Source: Comamonadaceae bacterium
GTDB taxonomy: Bacteria; Pseudomonadota; Gammaproteobacteria; Burkholderiales; Burkholderiaceae_C
Assembly (NCBI GenBank): GCA_947448745.1
Contig: CANFOQ010000028.1
Location: 1-37,562 of the forward strand
Direction of reading: 5' to 3'
Length of the DNA stretch: 37,562 nucleotides
This document shows positions 18,243 to 27,264 of this stretch, piece after piece. A model generated the notes under the pieces. The model was not told where the DNA came from. It ran no database searches and saw only the letters and a program-made list of their open reading frames with translations. The position numbers and the translations under genes were made by a program. How positions within the stretch are numbered: position 1 is the first letter of the stretch; each line of letters opens with the position of its first letter.

Positions 18243-19472
18243 ATGGCAAAAGAGTACAAAGACTTGGTGGTGGGTTTGGACATCGGCACCAGCAAGGTCA
18301 TGGTGGTGGTGGCCGAGGTGCTGCCGGGCGCAGAGCTCAAACTCGCGGGTTTGGGTATTGCTCCCAGCAGTGGCTTGAAGCGTGGCGTGGTGGTCAACAT
18401 CGACGCCACGGTGCAAAGCATCCAGCAGGCGTTGAAAGAAGCCGAGTTGATGGCCGACTGCAAAATCACGCGGGTCTACACCGGTATCACCGGCAGCCAT
18501 ATCCGCGGCATGAACTCGCATGGCATGGTGGCAGTGAAAGACCGCGAAGTCACCGCCGCTGACGTGGCGCGGGTGGTGGAAACCGCCAAAGCAGTGAACA
18601 TTTCCACCGACCAGCGTTTGTTGTTGGTCGAGCCACAAGAATTCATCATCGACGGCCAAGACGTCAAGCAACCCATTGGCATGAGTGGCATCCGATTGGA
18701 AGCCAAAGTGCACATCGTCACGGGGGCACAAACCGCTGCAGAGAACATCATCAAGTGCGTGCGACGTTGCGGTTTGGATGTCGACCACTTGATGCTCAAC
18801 CCCTTGGCGTCTAGCCTGTCCGTGTTGACCGATGACGAGCGCGAATTGGGCGTGGCATTGGTCGACATTGGCGCGGGCAGCACCGACATCGCCATCTTCA
18901 CCGGTGGCGCGATTCGCCACACGGCGGTCATTCCAATCGCTGGCGACCTGATCACCAGCGACATCGCCATGGCCTTGCGTACGCCCACCAAAGATGCTGA
19001 AGACATCAAGGTCGAGTCGGGGTTTGCAAAACAACTGCTGGCCGATCCGAATGTGCAGGTGGAGGTGCCGGGCTTGGGTGACCGCGGACCGCGCATGCTC
19101 AGTCGTCAAAACTTGGCTGGTGTGATCGAGCCGCGCATCGAAGAAATCTTCTCGCTGGTGCAACAAGTGCTGCGCGACTCCGGCTATGAAGAAGTGCTGT
19201 CCTCAGGCATTGTGCTGACCGGTGGCAGCGCCATGATGCCCGGGATGATTGAACTGGGTGAAGACATCTTTTTGAAAGCGGTGCGGCGTGGTGTGCCACG
19301 CTACAGCAGCGCCTTGTCCGACATGGTGTCGCACCCGCGTGCAGCCACCGTCATGGGCTTGTTGGAAGAAGCCCGCATGGCCCGTTTGCGCGGCTTCCGC
19401 GTGGCGCAAAAAAATGGGTCTGTGAAAACCGCCATGGGGCGGGTCAAAGACTGGTTTGTGGGGAACTTCTGA
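18243..19472 (+). CDS. ftsA: Cell division protein FtsA
   Basis: A 409-residue actin-like ATPase that tethers FtsZ to the membrane. Seen: phosphate-1 loop VGLDIGTSKVMVVVAEV, the SHMA-domain ITGSHIRGMNSHGMVA, ALVDIGAGSTDIAIF, the adenosine motif LTGGSAMMPG, and the C-terminal amphipathic membrane-targeting helix at the last 15 residues (GRVKDWFVGNF). The ATG at 18243 follows AAGAGG. The start is confirmed by family homology beginning KEYKDLVVGLDIG. Confidence 0.97.
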   Translation: MAKEYKDLVVGLDIGTSKVMVVVAEVLPGAELKLAGLGIAPSSGLKRGVVVNIDATVQSIQQALKEAELMADCKITRVYTGITGSHIRGMNSHGMVAVKDREVTAADVARVVETAKAVNISTDQRLLLVEPQEFIIDGQDVKQPIGMSGIRLEAKVHIVTGAQTAAENIIKCVRRCGLDVDHLMLNPLASSLSVLTDDERELGVALVDIGAGSTDIAIFTGGAIRHTAVIPIAGDLITSDIAMALRTPTKDAEDIKVESGFAKQLLADPNVQVEVPGLGDRGPRMLSRQNLAGVIEPRIEEIFSLVQQVLRDSGYEEVLSSGIVLTGGSAMMPGMIELGEDIFLKAVRRGVPRYSSALSDMVSHPRAATVMGLLEEARMARLRGFRVAQKNGSVKTAMGRVKDWFVGNF

Positions 19473-19644
19473 ACATGAACACACTGCTCATCCCAATGCT
19501 TTCCCACCACCAACCGCGCATCCTGAGTGGCCGACGATGGCGACCCTGCATCCGTGGCGCTCCCCCAGGTTGAACGCTGAATTCAAAGACTTTCAAAACA
19601 TTAAAAAACACAGGCAACTGCATTAACTGATTCGGAGAAAAAAC

Positions 19645-20907
19645 ATGAACATTGAAATGATTGAAAAACACGAGTTCAACCCTGACACCCAAATCCGCGT
19701 GATCGGCGTGGGCGGTGGTGGCGGCAACGCGGTGGAGCACATGATTGCCAGCGGCGTGCGTGGCGTGGAATTCATTTGCGCCAACACCGATGCGCAAGCT
19801 TTGAAGGTCAGCTCGGCCAGTCGCGTCATTCAATTGGGGGACAACGGCTTGGGCGCAGGCAGCAAACCTGAACGTGGTCAAGCGGCCGCAGAAGCGGCTG
19901 TCGACAGCATCCGTGAAGTGCTGCAGGGCTCCAACATGGTCTTCATCACAGCCGGCATGGGCGGCGGCACCGGCACCGGGGCAGCGCCCGTGGTGGCGCG
20001 CGTGGCCCGCGAAATGGGCATCCTCACTGTGGGTGTGGTCACCAAACCGTTTGATTGGGAAGGCGGACGCCGCATGACCAATGCCGAAGCTGGCTTGGCC
20101 GAACTGGAAGCCAACGTCGATTCACTCATCGTGGTGCTCAACGAAAAATTGCTCGAAGTCTTGGGTGACGATGTCACGCAAGACCAAGCCTTCTCGTTTG
20201 CCAACGATGTGTTGAAAAACTCGGTGGGTGGCATTGCCGAGATCATCAATGTCGAAGCCTTGGTGAACGTCGACTTTGAGGATGTGCGCACCGTGATGAG
20301 TGAACAAGGCAAGGCCATGATGGGCACAGCCAGTGCCAGCGGCCCTGACCGCGCCCGCATCGCCGCCGAGCAAGCCGTGGCCTGCCCATTGCTTGAGGGT
20401 GTGGACATGACCGGTGCCAAAGGTGTGCTGGTCTTGATCACCGCAGCCAAAGGCGCCCTGAAATTGGCCGAGTCGCGCGAAGCCATGAACACCATCCGTG
20501 CCTTTGCCTCACCTGAAGCGCACGTGATTTATGGCACAGCCTACGATGAATCCTTGGGTGACCAAATCCGTGTCACCGTGGTGGCCACCGGATTGGCCCA
20601 AGCTGGTCGTCGTGTGGCGCCACCCTTGTCGGTCATCCGTACCGGCACCCATGATGTGGCGTATGCCACCAACCAACCTGTCATGCAAACTGCCAGCATG
20701 CCCAGCAACACCACCAGCATGTCTGCAGGCTCAGAAAGCGTGTCTGCACCCGCAGTAACCACGCACATGCCCACAGGTGATGTGAATGTGCCCAGTGTGT
20801 GGCGCACCCGGGACCGCACCCAAGCTGCAGCCAAGGTGGACGCAATGTCCTCGGGCGGCATGGACAATTACGAGATCCCAGCCTTTTTGCGCAAGCAAGC
20901 TGACTAA
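19645..20907 (+). CDS. ftsZ: Cell division GTPase FtsZ
   Basis: A 420-residue tubulin-like GTPase forming the Z ring. Seen: [29 protein letters not shown], the tubulin signature [25 protein letters not shown], the T7 loop region [16 protein letters not shown], a variable Ser/Thr-rich linker (about 320-400), and the C-terminal peptide [14 protein letters not shown], which binds FtsA and other partners. A ribosome binding site CGGAGA lies upstream of ATG 19645. A 172-base gap separates it from ftsA, so extra promoters here are possible (weak TTGAAC at 19570 with TCAAAA at 19593). Confidence 0.98.
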   Translation: MNIEMIEKHEFNPDTQIRVIGVGGGGGNAVEHMIASGVRGVEFICANTDAQALKVSSASRVIQLGDNGLGAGSKPERGQAAAEAAVDSIREVLQGSNMVFITAGMGGGTGTGAAPVVARVAREMGILTVGVVTKPFDWEGGRRMTNAEAGLAELEANVDSLIVVLNEKLLEVLGDDVTQDQAFSFANDVLKNSVGGIAEIINVEALVNVDFEDVRTVMSEQGKAMMGTASASGPDRARIAAEQAVACPLLEGVDMTGAKGVLVLITAAKGALKLAESREAMNTIRAFASPEAHVIYGTAYDESLGDQIRVTVVATGLAQAGRRVAPPLSVIRTGTHDVAYATNQPVMQTASMPSNTTSMSAGSESVSAPAVTTHMPTGDVNVPSVWRTRDRTQAAAKVDAMSSGGMDNYEIPAFLRKQAD

Positions 20908-20910
20908 AAT
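20905..20910 (+). promoter_or_regulatory. Candidate -10 element of a leaderless lpxC transcript
   Basis: TAAAAT overlaps the ftsZ stop codon and lies 7 nt before the lpxC GTG. No Shine-Dalgarno is present between them. If it is a -10 element, transcription would begin at or next to the start codon. No good -35 is visible, so this is tentative. Confidence 0.35.
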
Positions 20911-20917
20911 CGCGCCC

Positions 20918-21841
20918 GTGCTGAAACAACGAACCCTTCAAACCCTCACCCGCGCCGTTGGCGTGGGGCTGCACAGTGGGCAGCGGGTGGAGTTGACCTT
21001 GCGTCCGGCACCGCCGGACACGGGTGTGGTGTTTCGCCGGGTCGATTTGCCGCAACCTGTTGACATTCCTGTCAGTGCAACCGCTGTCACCGACACCCGC
21101 ATGGCGTCCACCATCTCGGCGCAAGGGGCCAAGGTGCACACGGTGGAGCACTTGATGTCGGCGTGCGCGGGCTTGGGCTTGGACAATCTGTATGTGGACA
21201 TTACCGCTGAAGAAGTGCCCATCTTGGATGGTTCTTCTGCGTCGTTCGTGTTCTTGCTGCAAAGCGCGGGCATTGAATTGCAAAACGCCCCCAAGCGTTT
21301 TATTCGGGTGTTGAAAACCGTGCAAGTGCAAGAGGGTGAAGGTGACAACATCAAGTGGGCGCGCTTGTCACCGCATCACGGCTACAAGCTCAGTTTTGAA
21401 ATCGATTTTCAGCACCCTGCAGTCGACTCCACCGGCCAACGGGTCGAGTTCGACACCGAAACTGGCAGTTATGTGAAAGACATTGCGCGGGCCCGCACCT
21501 TTGGTTTCACCAAAGATGTGGAAATGATGCGCGCCAATGGCTTGGCATTGGGCGGCGGCTTGGACAACGCCATCGTCATGGACGATTACAAGGTGCTCAA
21601 CAGCGAAGGTCTGCGCTATGACGACGAGTTTGTGAAGCACAAAATCCTCGACGCCATGGGAGATTTGTTTTTATTGGGTCGGCCCTTGCTGGCCGCGTAC
21701 AGCGCGTTTCGCTCGGGACACGCCATGAACAACCGCTTGCTGCGTGAACTGCTCAGCCACGCTGATGCTTATGAATTGGTGAGTTTTGAAGATGAACGCC
21801 AAGCACCGCGAGGCTTGGCGCAGTTGGCACCTGCTTGGTAG
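20918..21841 (+). CDS. lpxC: UDP-3-O-acyl-N-acetylglucosamine deacetylase LpxC
   Basis: A 307-residue zinc deacetylase for the committed step of lipid A synthesis. Seen: [20 protein letters not shown], the zinc ligand in [37 protein letters not shown], and the second zinc site with catalytic residues [15 protein letters not shown], followed by [13 protein letters not shown]. Length matches the usual 305 residues. The GTG at 20918 is chosen because homology begins there; no ATG is available upstream outside ftsZ. It lies ten bases after ftsZ and closes the cluster. Confidence 0.97.
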   Translation: MLKQRTLQTLTRAVGVGLHSGQRVELTLRPAPPDTGVVFRRVDLPQPVDIPVSATAVTDTRMASTISAQGAKVHTVEHLMSACAGLGLDNLYVDITAEEVPILDGSSASFVFLLQSAGIELQNAPKRFIRVLKTVQVQEGEGDNIKWARLSPHHGYKLSFEIDFQHPAVDSTGQRVEFDTETGSYVKDIARARTFGFTKDVEMMRANGLALGGGLDNAIVMDDYKVLNSEGLRYDDEFVKHKILDAMGDLFLLGRPLLAAYSAFRSGHAMNNRLLRELLSHADAYELVSFEDERQAPRGLAQLAPAW

Positions 21842-21893
21842 CTGACAACCTCAAATCTTGCATCAATTGACCAATGTCTTGTTTCAACATCGG

Positions 21894-22409
21894 TCATGAA
21901 ACTGATGCTTGTTTGACACGCGCGTGATGCAGTCTGGCATGGGCATGGGTGATGGCCAGACCCAACGCATCGGCGGCATCGGGTCCTGGCAAGCCGGGCA
22001 ATGTCAACAAGCGTTTGACCATTTCTTGCACCTGTGCTTTAGCCGCTTTGCCATGACCCGCAATGGCTTTTTTCATTTGCAAGGCGGTGTATTCCGCCAC
22101 CGGCAAGCCGTTGTGAACCAAGGATGTGAGGCAGGCGCCACGAGCTTGACCAAGCAGCAAACTGGCCTGTGGGTTCATGTTGACGAACACGATCTCGACC
22201 ACAGATTCTTCTGGTCCATAACGCTTCGCCACTTCACCAATGCCTTCAAAAATCACTTTCAACCGGGCAGGTAAATCTTCGCGCGGCAAATGCGTGGTGG
22301 TGATGGTGCCACTGGCCACATAACGAAGTTGGTTGCCTTCACTGTCAATCACGCCAAAACCTGTGCATTGCAAACCTGGGTCAATGCCCAAAATGCGCAC
22401 GGTGCTCAT
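21894..22409 (-). CDS. ruvC: Holliday junction resolvase RuvC
   Basis: A 171-residue endonuclease that cleaves Holliday junctions in the RuvABC system. Seen: [16 protein letters not shown] with the first catalytic Asp, [23 protein letters not shown] with the catalytic Glu region, [24 protein letters not shown], and [17 protein letters not shown] with the last two catalytic Asp residues. Length is typical (about 170). It overlaps the mtgA stop by four bases, so it is the last gene of a minus-strand operon that faces lpxC. No strong terminator lies in the 52-base convergent gap. Confidence 0.97.
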   Translation of the reverse strand: MSTVRILGIDPGLQCTGFGVIDSEGNQLRYVASGTITTTHLPREDLPARLKVIFEGIGEVAKRYGPEESVVEIVFVNMNPQASLLLGQARGACLTSLVHNGLPVAEYTALQMKKAIAGHGKAAKAQVQEMVKRLLTLPGLPGPDAADALGLAITHAHARLHHARVKQASVS

Positions 22410-23155
22410 GGCAATTCCACTTGGGGCATGCGGCCCAAAATCACCTGAGCGCGGTTGGTCAAATAAGGTGAGCGTGCGTATTTTTCATAGTATTTGGGAC
22501 GCGGCAACATGACCGCCAAGCGGGCACATTCCCAGGCATTGAGTTGGGCCGCAGGGTGACGGTAATAGTGCTGCGCAGCCGCTTCAATGCCAAACACGCC
22601 TTCGCCCCACTCGACGTTGTTCAAGTACAGCGTCAAGATGCGTTCCTTGCCCAGCAACTGCTCGAGGGCCAAGGTCAGCACCAACTCTTGGGCTTTGCGC
22701 AGCAGGGTGCGTTCACCGCTTAAAAACAAATTCTTCGCCAACTGCTGGGTGATGGTCGAGCCGCCCACCAACTTGGCGGGTTTGGGGTTGCTTGATTGGG
22801 CTTGCGCTCTGGCTTGGGCGCGAGCTAAAGCTCTTGCATTGTGGCTCCAGGCTTTTTCCAACGCGTCCCATTGCACGCCACCGTGGCTGGCAAACACATC
22901 GTCTTCGGATGCAATCACGGCACGCTTCATGTTGTTGGGGTGTTGGCTCATGGGCACCCCGTCTTGCCGCCAGCGCAGGCCATCCGAGCTGTGGGAAATG
23001 CGCCAAGCTTCAGAGCGCTGGAAAGCAGTGGAGCCCGGATCGATGTACCGCATGCTGGCAATGCGGGCGATGAAAAACAACTGCAGGCCCAAGCCGCACA
23101 ACAGCACCAGGGCCAACCAGCGGCCAAGAGGTTTGAGGAACACAGGTAGGCGCAT
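22406..23155 (-). CDS. mtgA: Monofunctional biosynthetic peptidoglycan transglycosylase MtgA
   Basis: A 249-residue GT51 glycosyltransferase polymerising lipid II without a transpeptidase domain. Seen: an N-terminal membrane anchor (about residues 12-31), the catalytic-Glu motif [18 protein letters not shown], the second motif [38 protein letters not shown] and [16 protein letters not shown]. An Ala/Arg/Gln-rich insert of about 20 residues follows the first motif. It starts three bases after the TonB-like gene and overlaps ruvC by four bases. Confidence 0.96.
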   Translation of the reverse strand: MRLPVFLKPLGRWLALVLLCGLGLQLFFIARIASMRYIDPGSTAFQRSEAWRISHSSDGLRWRQDGVPMSQHPNNMKRAVIASEDDVFASHGGVQWDALEKAWSHNARALARAQARAQAQSSNPKPAKLVGGSTITQQLAKNLFLSGERTLLRKAQELVLTLALEQLLGKERILTLYLNNVEWGEGVFGIEAAAQHYYRHPAAQLNAWECARLAVMLPRPKYYEKYARSPYLTNRAQVILGRMPQVELP

Positions 23156-23158
23156 GTT

Positions 23159-23977
23159 TCAGTGGTCTTGCAAGGTGGTTTGCAGTGTGTTGCTGCGGTC
23201 AAAGCTGAAACGTGTCACCAAGGCCAGTTGATCCATTTGCATCCGCATCTCTTCAGTGAATGAACCAAATGGACCAGCGCCATTGGCAATGGCTTTGGCT
23301 TGCATGTCCAAGACCGCATTGCCCGAACTTTGTGAGACTTCGGCGCTGACGACCTTGCCACTGACACCAATGGTGATGACCATGATCAAGCTGCCGTAAA
23401 GCTTTTGCCCTTGGGATTCAGGGAAAAACAAAGTGCCACGAGCTTCAATCTTGCGACGCAATTGGTCGTAATACAGGGCATAGCTGGTTTCTTGCGTGCT
23501 GGGGCTGATGTAGCGTTTGCGTGGCCGAGCGTTTTCTTCTTGAATGCGTTTTTCAATTTGCGCCAGCATGTTGAGCATTTCTTGGCGCTGCCGCTCCAGC
23601 GCGGGATCGGGGTTGCGGGCTTGCTTGGCGGCCAAGCTGGCCAAGGTGCGTTTGGTTTGGGCCAGCAGCTCGTTTTGTTCCAATTCGCGCTTGGTCAGTT
23701 GGCTTTGCCGCTGGTCATCGGCTTGACCGCTTTGGGTTTGCTTGGCGTTCACCAAGGGCGAGGTGGCGCGGCCTTGCGCCATGTCGCCACCACCGGCCAA
23801 ATTGGTTTGCGCCAAGGCGCGTGCTTTGCTGGGTTTTTTCTCGTCGCTTTGGGTGTTGACCAAGATCACTTCCAAGCCGTTGTCGCGCACCAAACGGTCG
23901 ACGGCTGCAGGCGCACCCAGGTGGATGAACAGCAGAGCTGCATGCACCACCAAGGACAAACCCAGCGCCCAACTCAT
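23159..23977 (-). CDS. TonB-like energy transducer / TolA-like protein
   Basis: A 272-residue protein with an N-terminal signal-anchor helix (about residues 3-20), a Gln/Glu/Lys-rich helical middle (about 85-155, probable coiled coil), and a C-terminal TonB-type domain (about 175-272) with YDQLRRKIEARGTLFFPE, LIMVITIGVSGKVVSAEV and a final amphipathic strand. TonB proteins pass the proton motive force to outer-membrane transporters. The usual Pro-rich spacer is missing and no exbB/exbD lies nearby, so a TolA-like or structural role is also possible. It overlaps the upstream exoribonuclease gene by four bases. Confidence 0.75.
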   Translation of the reverse strand: MSWALGLSLVVHAALLFIHLGAPAAVDRLVRDNGLEVILVNTQSDEKKPSKARALAQTNLAGGGDMAQGRATSPLVNAKQTQSGQADDQRQSQLTKRELEQNELLAQTKRTLASLAAKQARNPDPALERQRQEMLNMLAQIEKRIQEENARPRKRYISPSTQETSYALYYDQLRRKIEARGTLFFPESQGQKLYGSLIMVITIGVSGKVVSAEVSQSSGNAVLDMQAKAIANGAGPFGSFTEEMRMQMDQLALVTRFSFDRSNTLQTTLQDH

Positions 23978-26016
23978 GCCTGCGGTTCCTCGGTGGCGGT
24001 CTCCGACAGATCAACCGCAATATGCAAGGGGCCCGCAGCCACATCGTCTTCTTCCTCGGCTTCATTCACGGGCTCACTGGTGTCTAAGGTGTGCAGGTAC
24101 TGGGCATGCACATCCAAAGCGATCAAATCCATGGCGGTGATGCGCACCCGCACTTGAGCACCTCGTTCCAGCGGCGGTGCACCCGACACACTGAACACCA
24201 GAGGCAATGCGTTGGCTCGGGCCATCGGCGGTTCGCCAGGGAATGATTTGAAGACGGTCGCGTCCAATTCAGTGATGGCTTGTTGTTGCAAGTGCTGCAT
24301 GGTCCAGAAACGCTCCATGCTGGACTGGTGCGCGTTGTAAGCGCTGTAGGCCGTTTCAAAACCAGAAATGATGCCAAACAATTCAGCGTCTTTGGGTTTG
24401 AAAGGCGCCACCAAAGCAGCGGTGGCACCGTTGCGCGCACAGGCGATGAGTTGCCATTGATTCACCAAGTCGGTGTAACGGCGCAGCGGTGAGGTGCTCC
24501 AGGCATAACTGGGCACGCCAATACCGGCATGGGGCAAGGCTTTGGTGCCCATGCGCACCTTGATGCCAGGCGCCAAACTGGCTTGGCTGCGGTAGATGGC
24601 GGGCACGCCCAAACTGGCCAGCCACTGGCCCCAGGTGCTGTTGGCCAAGATCATGGCTTCGGCCACGATCAGGTCCAAGGGGGCACCGCGTTGGCGCACT
24701 GAAATTTGAACCGTCTCGTTGCCTTGCGGACCGGCTTCGGGGGTGTCGACCAAGCGGAAGTTGTAGTCGGGGCGGTTGAAGCTCTCGGGTTTGCCACGCA
24801 CCACTTCTCGTGCGGCTTTCAAGTGCTGAGCCAACCGGAACAAGAACGCCAATTCAGCATGCGGCATGGCCGGATCTTGCGGGCTGGGTGAGGGCGATGG
24901 GTTGTTCAGCCAAGCTTCAGTGACCACGGCATCGAGTTGATCGTGGCGCAAATTGGCCGCAATGGGTACTTGCTCGAGCCGGGTTTCGCTGTGCTGCACT
25001 TCCAAAGTGTCGGCATCAAAGCGCACATACAAAGACAAGGCGGGGCAGGCGCGGCCTTCTTGCAAGGTATAGCTTTGCACGATGCTGTCGGGCAGCATGG
25101 TGATCTTGTGGCCTGGCATATAGACGGTGGAAAACCGGCTGCGACCCACGGTGTCGATGGCGTCGCCAGGTTGCACCGCCAAGCCAGGTGCGGCGATGTG
25201 AATGCCGACCGTGATGCTGCCTGTGCCCAAGCCTTGCACCGATAAAGCGTCGTCAATTTCAGTGGTTTGCGAGTCGTCGATCGAGTAGGCCTGCACGGCG
25301 GCCAAGGGCAAGTCGGCGACGATGGCCGGGGCTTGCAAGGCTGGGAATGCCGTTCCTTTGGGGAAGTTTTCAAACAAAAACCGCTGCCAATGAAAATCGT
25401 AAGCCGAGCGAATCGCGCCGGCTTGTTGCAGCAATGCCAAGGGTGGCGTGTTGCTGCCTCGAGCGGCTTCCACCACGGCTTTGTATTCCGCTGCATTTTT
25501 GTCCGGTTTGAACAAAATTTTGTAGAGCTGGCGTTCCACCGACTCAGGACATACGCCCTGCATCAGCTGGGCGGCCCAGTCGGTGATCTGCGCCTGCACT
25601 TGTTTTTTCTTTTCGATGGCCACCAGCGCTTGCTGAATCACATCGGCGCTGGCCTTGCGAAAGCGTCCTTTGCCGGCGCGGCGAAAGTAATGGGGCGCCT
25701 CGAACAAACGCAGCAACATGCCCAATTGCTGCGCAGGGGTGGCGTCTTTGCTGAAATAGTCTTGCGCCAGATCGACAAAACCAAATTCTTCATCTGGGGC
25801 AAATTCCCAGGCCATGTCGGTTTCAATGTCGGCGGCCACGGCTTGGCCCGCTTTCATGAACTCGGCTGGTTGGGGCTTGTCGAATTTCATCAACACGTTG
25901 GCGGATTTCACTTTCATGCGCTTGCCGCTGTCGAGTTCGATTTGGGCAGACGCCTCGGCCTCGGACATGACCCGTCCCGTCATGAATTTGCCGCTGTCTT
26001 CAAAGAGTGCATACAT
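23974..26016 (-). CDS. RNB-domain 3'-5' exoribonuclease (RNase II/R superfamily)
   Basis: A 680-residue protein with a small N-terminal domain, then an RNB catalytic domain from about residue 225. The active-site block is SIDDSQTTEIDDALSV (245-260): D247, D255 and D256 match three of the four catalytic Asp residues of E. coli RNase II, while the fourth (D207 there) is Glu253 here. Further motifs are MPGHKITMLPD, CPALSLYV and YAWSTSPLRRYTDLVNQWQL, which is typical of the family. A short OB/S1-like end (QVRVRITAMDLIALDV) follows. The start at 26016 follows a -10-like hexamer and lacks a Shine-Dalgarno. Whether the true role is bulk mRNA decay or a specialised one cannot be told. Confidence 0.85.
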   Translation of the reverse strand: MYALFEDSGKFMTGRVMSEAEASAQIELDSGKRMKVKSANVLMKFDKPQPAEFMKAGQAVAADIETDMAWEFAPDEEFGFVDLAQDYFSKDATPAQQLGMLLRLFEAPHYFRRAGKGRFRKASADVIQQALVAIEKKKQVQAQITDWAAQLMQGVCPESVERQLYKILFKPDKNAAEYKAVVEAARGSNTPPLALLQQAGAIRSAYDFHWQRFLFENFPKGTAFPALQAPAIVADLPLAAVQAYSIDDSQTTEIDDALSVQGLGTGSITVGIHIAAPGLAVQPGDAIDTVGRSRFSTVYMPGHKITMLPDSIVQSYTLQEGRACPALSLYVRFDADTLEVQHSETRLEQVPIAANLRHDQLDAVVTEAWLNNPSPSPSPQDPAMPHAELAFLFRLAQHLKAAREVVRGKPESFNRPDYNFRLVDTPEAGPQGNETVQISVRQRGAPLDLIVAEAMILANSTWGQWLASLGVPAIYRSQASLAPGIKVRMGTKALPHAGIGVPSYAWSTSPLRRYTDLVNQWQLIACARNGATAALVAPFKPKDAELFGIISGFETAYSAYNAHQSSMERFWTMQHLQQQAITELDATVFKSFPGEPPMARANALPLVFSVSGAPPLERGAQVRVRITAMDLIALDVHAQYLHTLDTSEPVNEAEEEDDVAAGPLHIAVDLSETATEEPQA

Positions 26017-26023
26017 GGCCAAG

Positions 26024-26029
26024 ATTCTC
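26024..26029 (-). promoter_or_regulatory. Candidate extended -10 element for the exoribonuclease operon
   Basis: On the minus strand the sequence TGG-GAGAAT lies 7 nt before the ATG at 26016. The hexamer matches four of six consensus bases and has the extended TGn motif. The gap between this gene and rodA is only 39 bases, so both promoters must lie in or near it. Confidence 0.35.
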
Positions 26030-26043
26030 CCACGGCGCTCCGA

Positions 26044-26049
26044 TAAACT
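26044..26049 (+). promoter_or_regulatory. Candidate -10 element for rodA
   Basis: TAAACT lies 6 nt before the rodA ATG at 26056, in the short divergent gap. No Shine-Dalgarno precedes the ATG. Any -35 would fall within or next to the opposing start region. Tentative. Confidence 0.3.
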
Positions 26050-26055
26050 CATGCG

Positions 26056-27210
26056 ATGGCGACTCAACTTGGCAAATACAGCGTGTTTCAGCGCATCACC
26101 CCGATGGTGTTGGGTTTTGACACCGTGCTGGGCTTTGCTGTGCTGGCCTTGGCAATGGCGGGCCTGTTGTCGATTTTTTCTTCGGGTTATGCCGATGGCC
26201 AGCGTTTTTGGGACCATGGCCGCAACATGCTGCTGGCCTGCGGCATCATGTTTGTGGTGGCGCAAATCCCACCGCAGCGCTTGATGGTCTTGGCTGTTCC
26301 CCTTTACACCGTGGGCTTGGCCTTATTGGTGGGCGTGGCCTTGTTTGGCTTGACCAAAAAAGGCGCACAGCGTTGGTTGAACGTGGGCATCGTCATCCAA
26401 CCCAGCGAAATCATGAAAATTGGCATGCCACTCATGCTGGCGTGGTGGTTTCAAAAACGCGAAGGTCAGTTGCGCTCGCTGGACTTTCTGGTGGCCAGCC
26501 TGATTCTGTTCATTCCCGTCGGATTGATCGTCAAGCAACCCGATTTGGGCACCGCCATTTTGGTCATGTCAGCCGGTTTGTATGTGCTGTTTTTTGCTGG
26601 GTTGAGTTGGTGGCTGATCGTGCCTCCGGTCATATTGGGCTTGGTAGGCGTGGCCTTGATCGTCATTTTTGAACCCACCTTGTGTGCCGATGGTTTCAAT
26701 TGGCCTTTGTTGCGTGACTACCAACAGCAGCGCATTTGCACTTTGCTGGATCCAGGACGCGACCCCTTGGGCAAAGGCTTTCACATCATCCAAGGGATGA
26801 TTGCCATCGGTTCGGGCGGCTTTTGGGGCAAAGGCTTGATGCAGGGCACCCAAGCGCAACTCGACTTCATCCCCGAGCGCACCACCGACTTCGTGTTCGC
26901 AGCTTATTCAGAAGAATTTGGTCTGCTGGGCAATATTTTTCTCATCATCAGTTTCATGGTCTTGGTGTTTCGCGGCCTGGCCATTGCCACCGAAGGCCCG
27001 ACCTTGTTTGCCCGTCTGCTGGCTGGCAGCATCACACTCATATTCTTCACCTATGCCTTTGTCAACATGGGCATGGTCAGCGGCATGTTGCCGGTGGTGG
27101 GCGTGCCACTGCCTTTCATCAGCTACGGTGGCACCGCCATGGTCACTCTGGGGTTTGGCATCGGCATCTTGTTGTCAGTGGCCAAAGCCAAGCAGTTGGT
27201 TCAGTCCTAA
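26056..27210 (+). CDS. rodA: Rod-shape peptidoglycan glycosyltransferase RodA (SEDS family)
   Basis: A 384-residue membrane protein with about ten helices that polymerises glycan strands in the elongasome with PBP2. Seen: KKGAQRWLNVGIVIQPSEIMK, KQPDLGTAILV, the loop with FHIIQGMIAIGSGGFWGKG, PERTTDFVFAAYSEEFG, and VPLPFISYGGTAMV at the end. The PERTTDF loop and the long segment before it (DPGRDPLGKGFHIIQ) favour RodA over FtsW. mreBCD and mrdA are not in the window, so they may lie elsewhere. An ATG at 26051 is out of frame. Confidence 0.95.
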   Translation: MATQLGKYSVFQRITPMVLGFDTVLGFAVLALAMAGLLSIFSSGYADGQRFWDHGRNMLLACGIMFVVAQIPPQRLMVLAVPLYTVGLALLVGVALFGLTKKGAQRWLNVGIVIQPSEIMKIGMPLMLAWWFQKREGQLRSLDFLVASLILFIPVGLIVKQPDLGTAILVMSAGLYVLFFAGLSWWLIVPPVILGLVGVALIVIFEPTLCADGFNWPLLRDYQQQRICTLLDPGRDPLGKGFHIIQGMIAIGSGGFWGKGLMQGTQAQLDFIPERTTDFVFAAYSEEFGLLGNIFLIISFMVLVFRGLAIATEGPTLFARLLAGSITLIFFTYAFVNMGMVSGMLPVVGVPLPFISYGGTAMVTLGFGIGILLSVAKAKQLVQS

Positions 27211-27217
27211 ACCCCTG

Positions 27218-27241
27218 ACAACCCGAAATACACGGGGTTGT
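27218..27241 (+). other. Perfect inverted repeat after rodA
   Basis: ACAACCC (27218-27224) and GGGTTGT (27235-27241) form a 7-bp stem with a 10-nt loop eight bases after the rodA stop. No T run follows, so it is not a standard terminator. It could still stabilise the rodA 3' end. Confidence 0.4.
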
Positions 27242-27252
27242 TGGCCCACTCC

Positions 27253-27258
27253 TACAAT
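27253..27258 (+). promoter_or_regulatory. Candidate -10 element of a leaderless tldD transcript
   Basis: TACAAT (five of six consensus bases) lies 6 nt before the tldD ATG at 27265. The spacer GAAGCC offers only a weak Shine-Dalgarno. No clear -35 is visible at the expected distance. Confidence 0.4.
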
Positions 27259-27264
27259 GAAGCC

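Noticed and set aside
18165..19166. A 333-codon minus-strand frame across ftsA
   Set aside because: Opposite ftsA, with no motifs and no ribosome binding site; a shadow of codon bias.
19475..19573. A 33-codon frame (32 residues) between ftsA and ftsZ
   Set aside because: It starts two bases after ftsA but has Pro/Arg-rich sequence, no recognisable features and no good ribosome binding site; probably chance.
21869..21899. Inverted repeat GACCAATG / CATCGGTC between lpxC and ruvC as a bidirectional terminator
   Set aside because: The stem has a mismatch and no T run follows in either direction.
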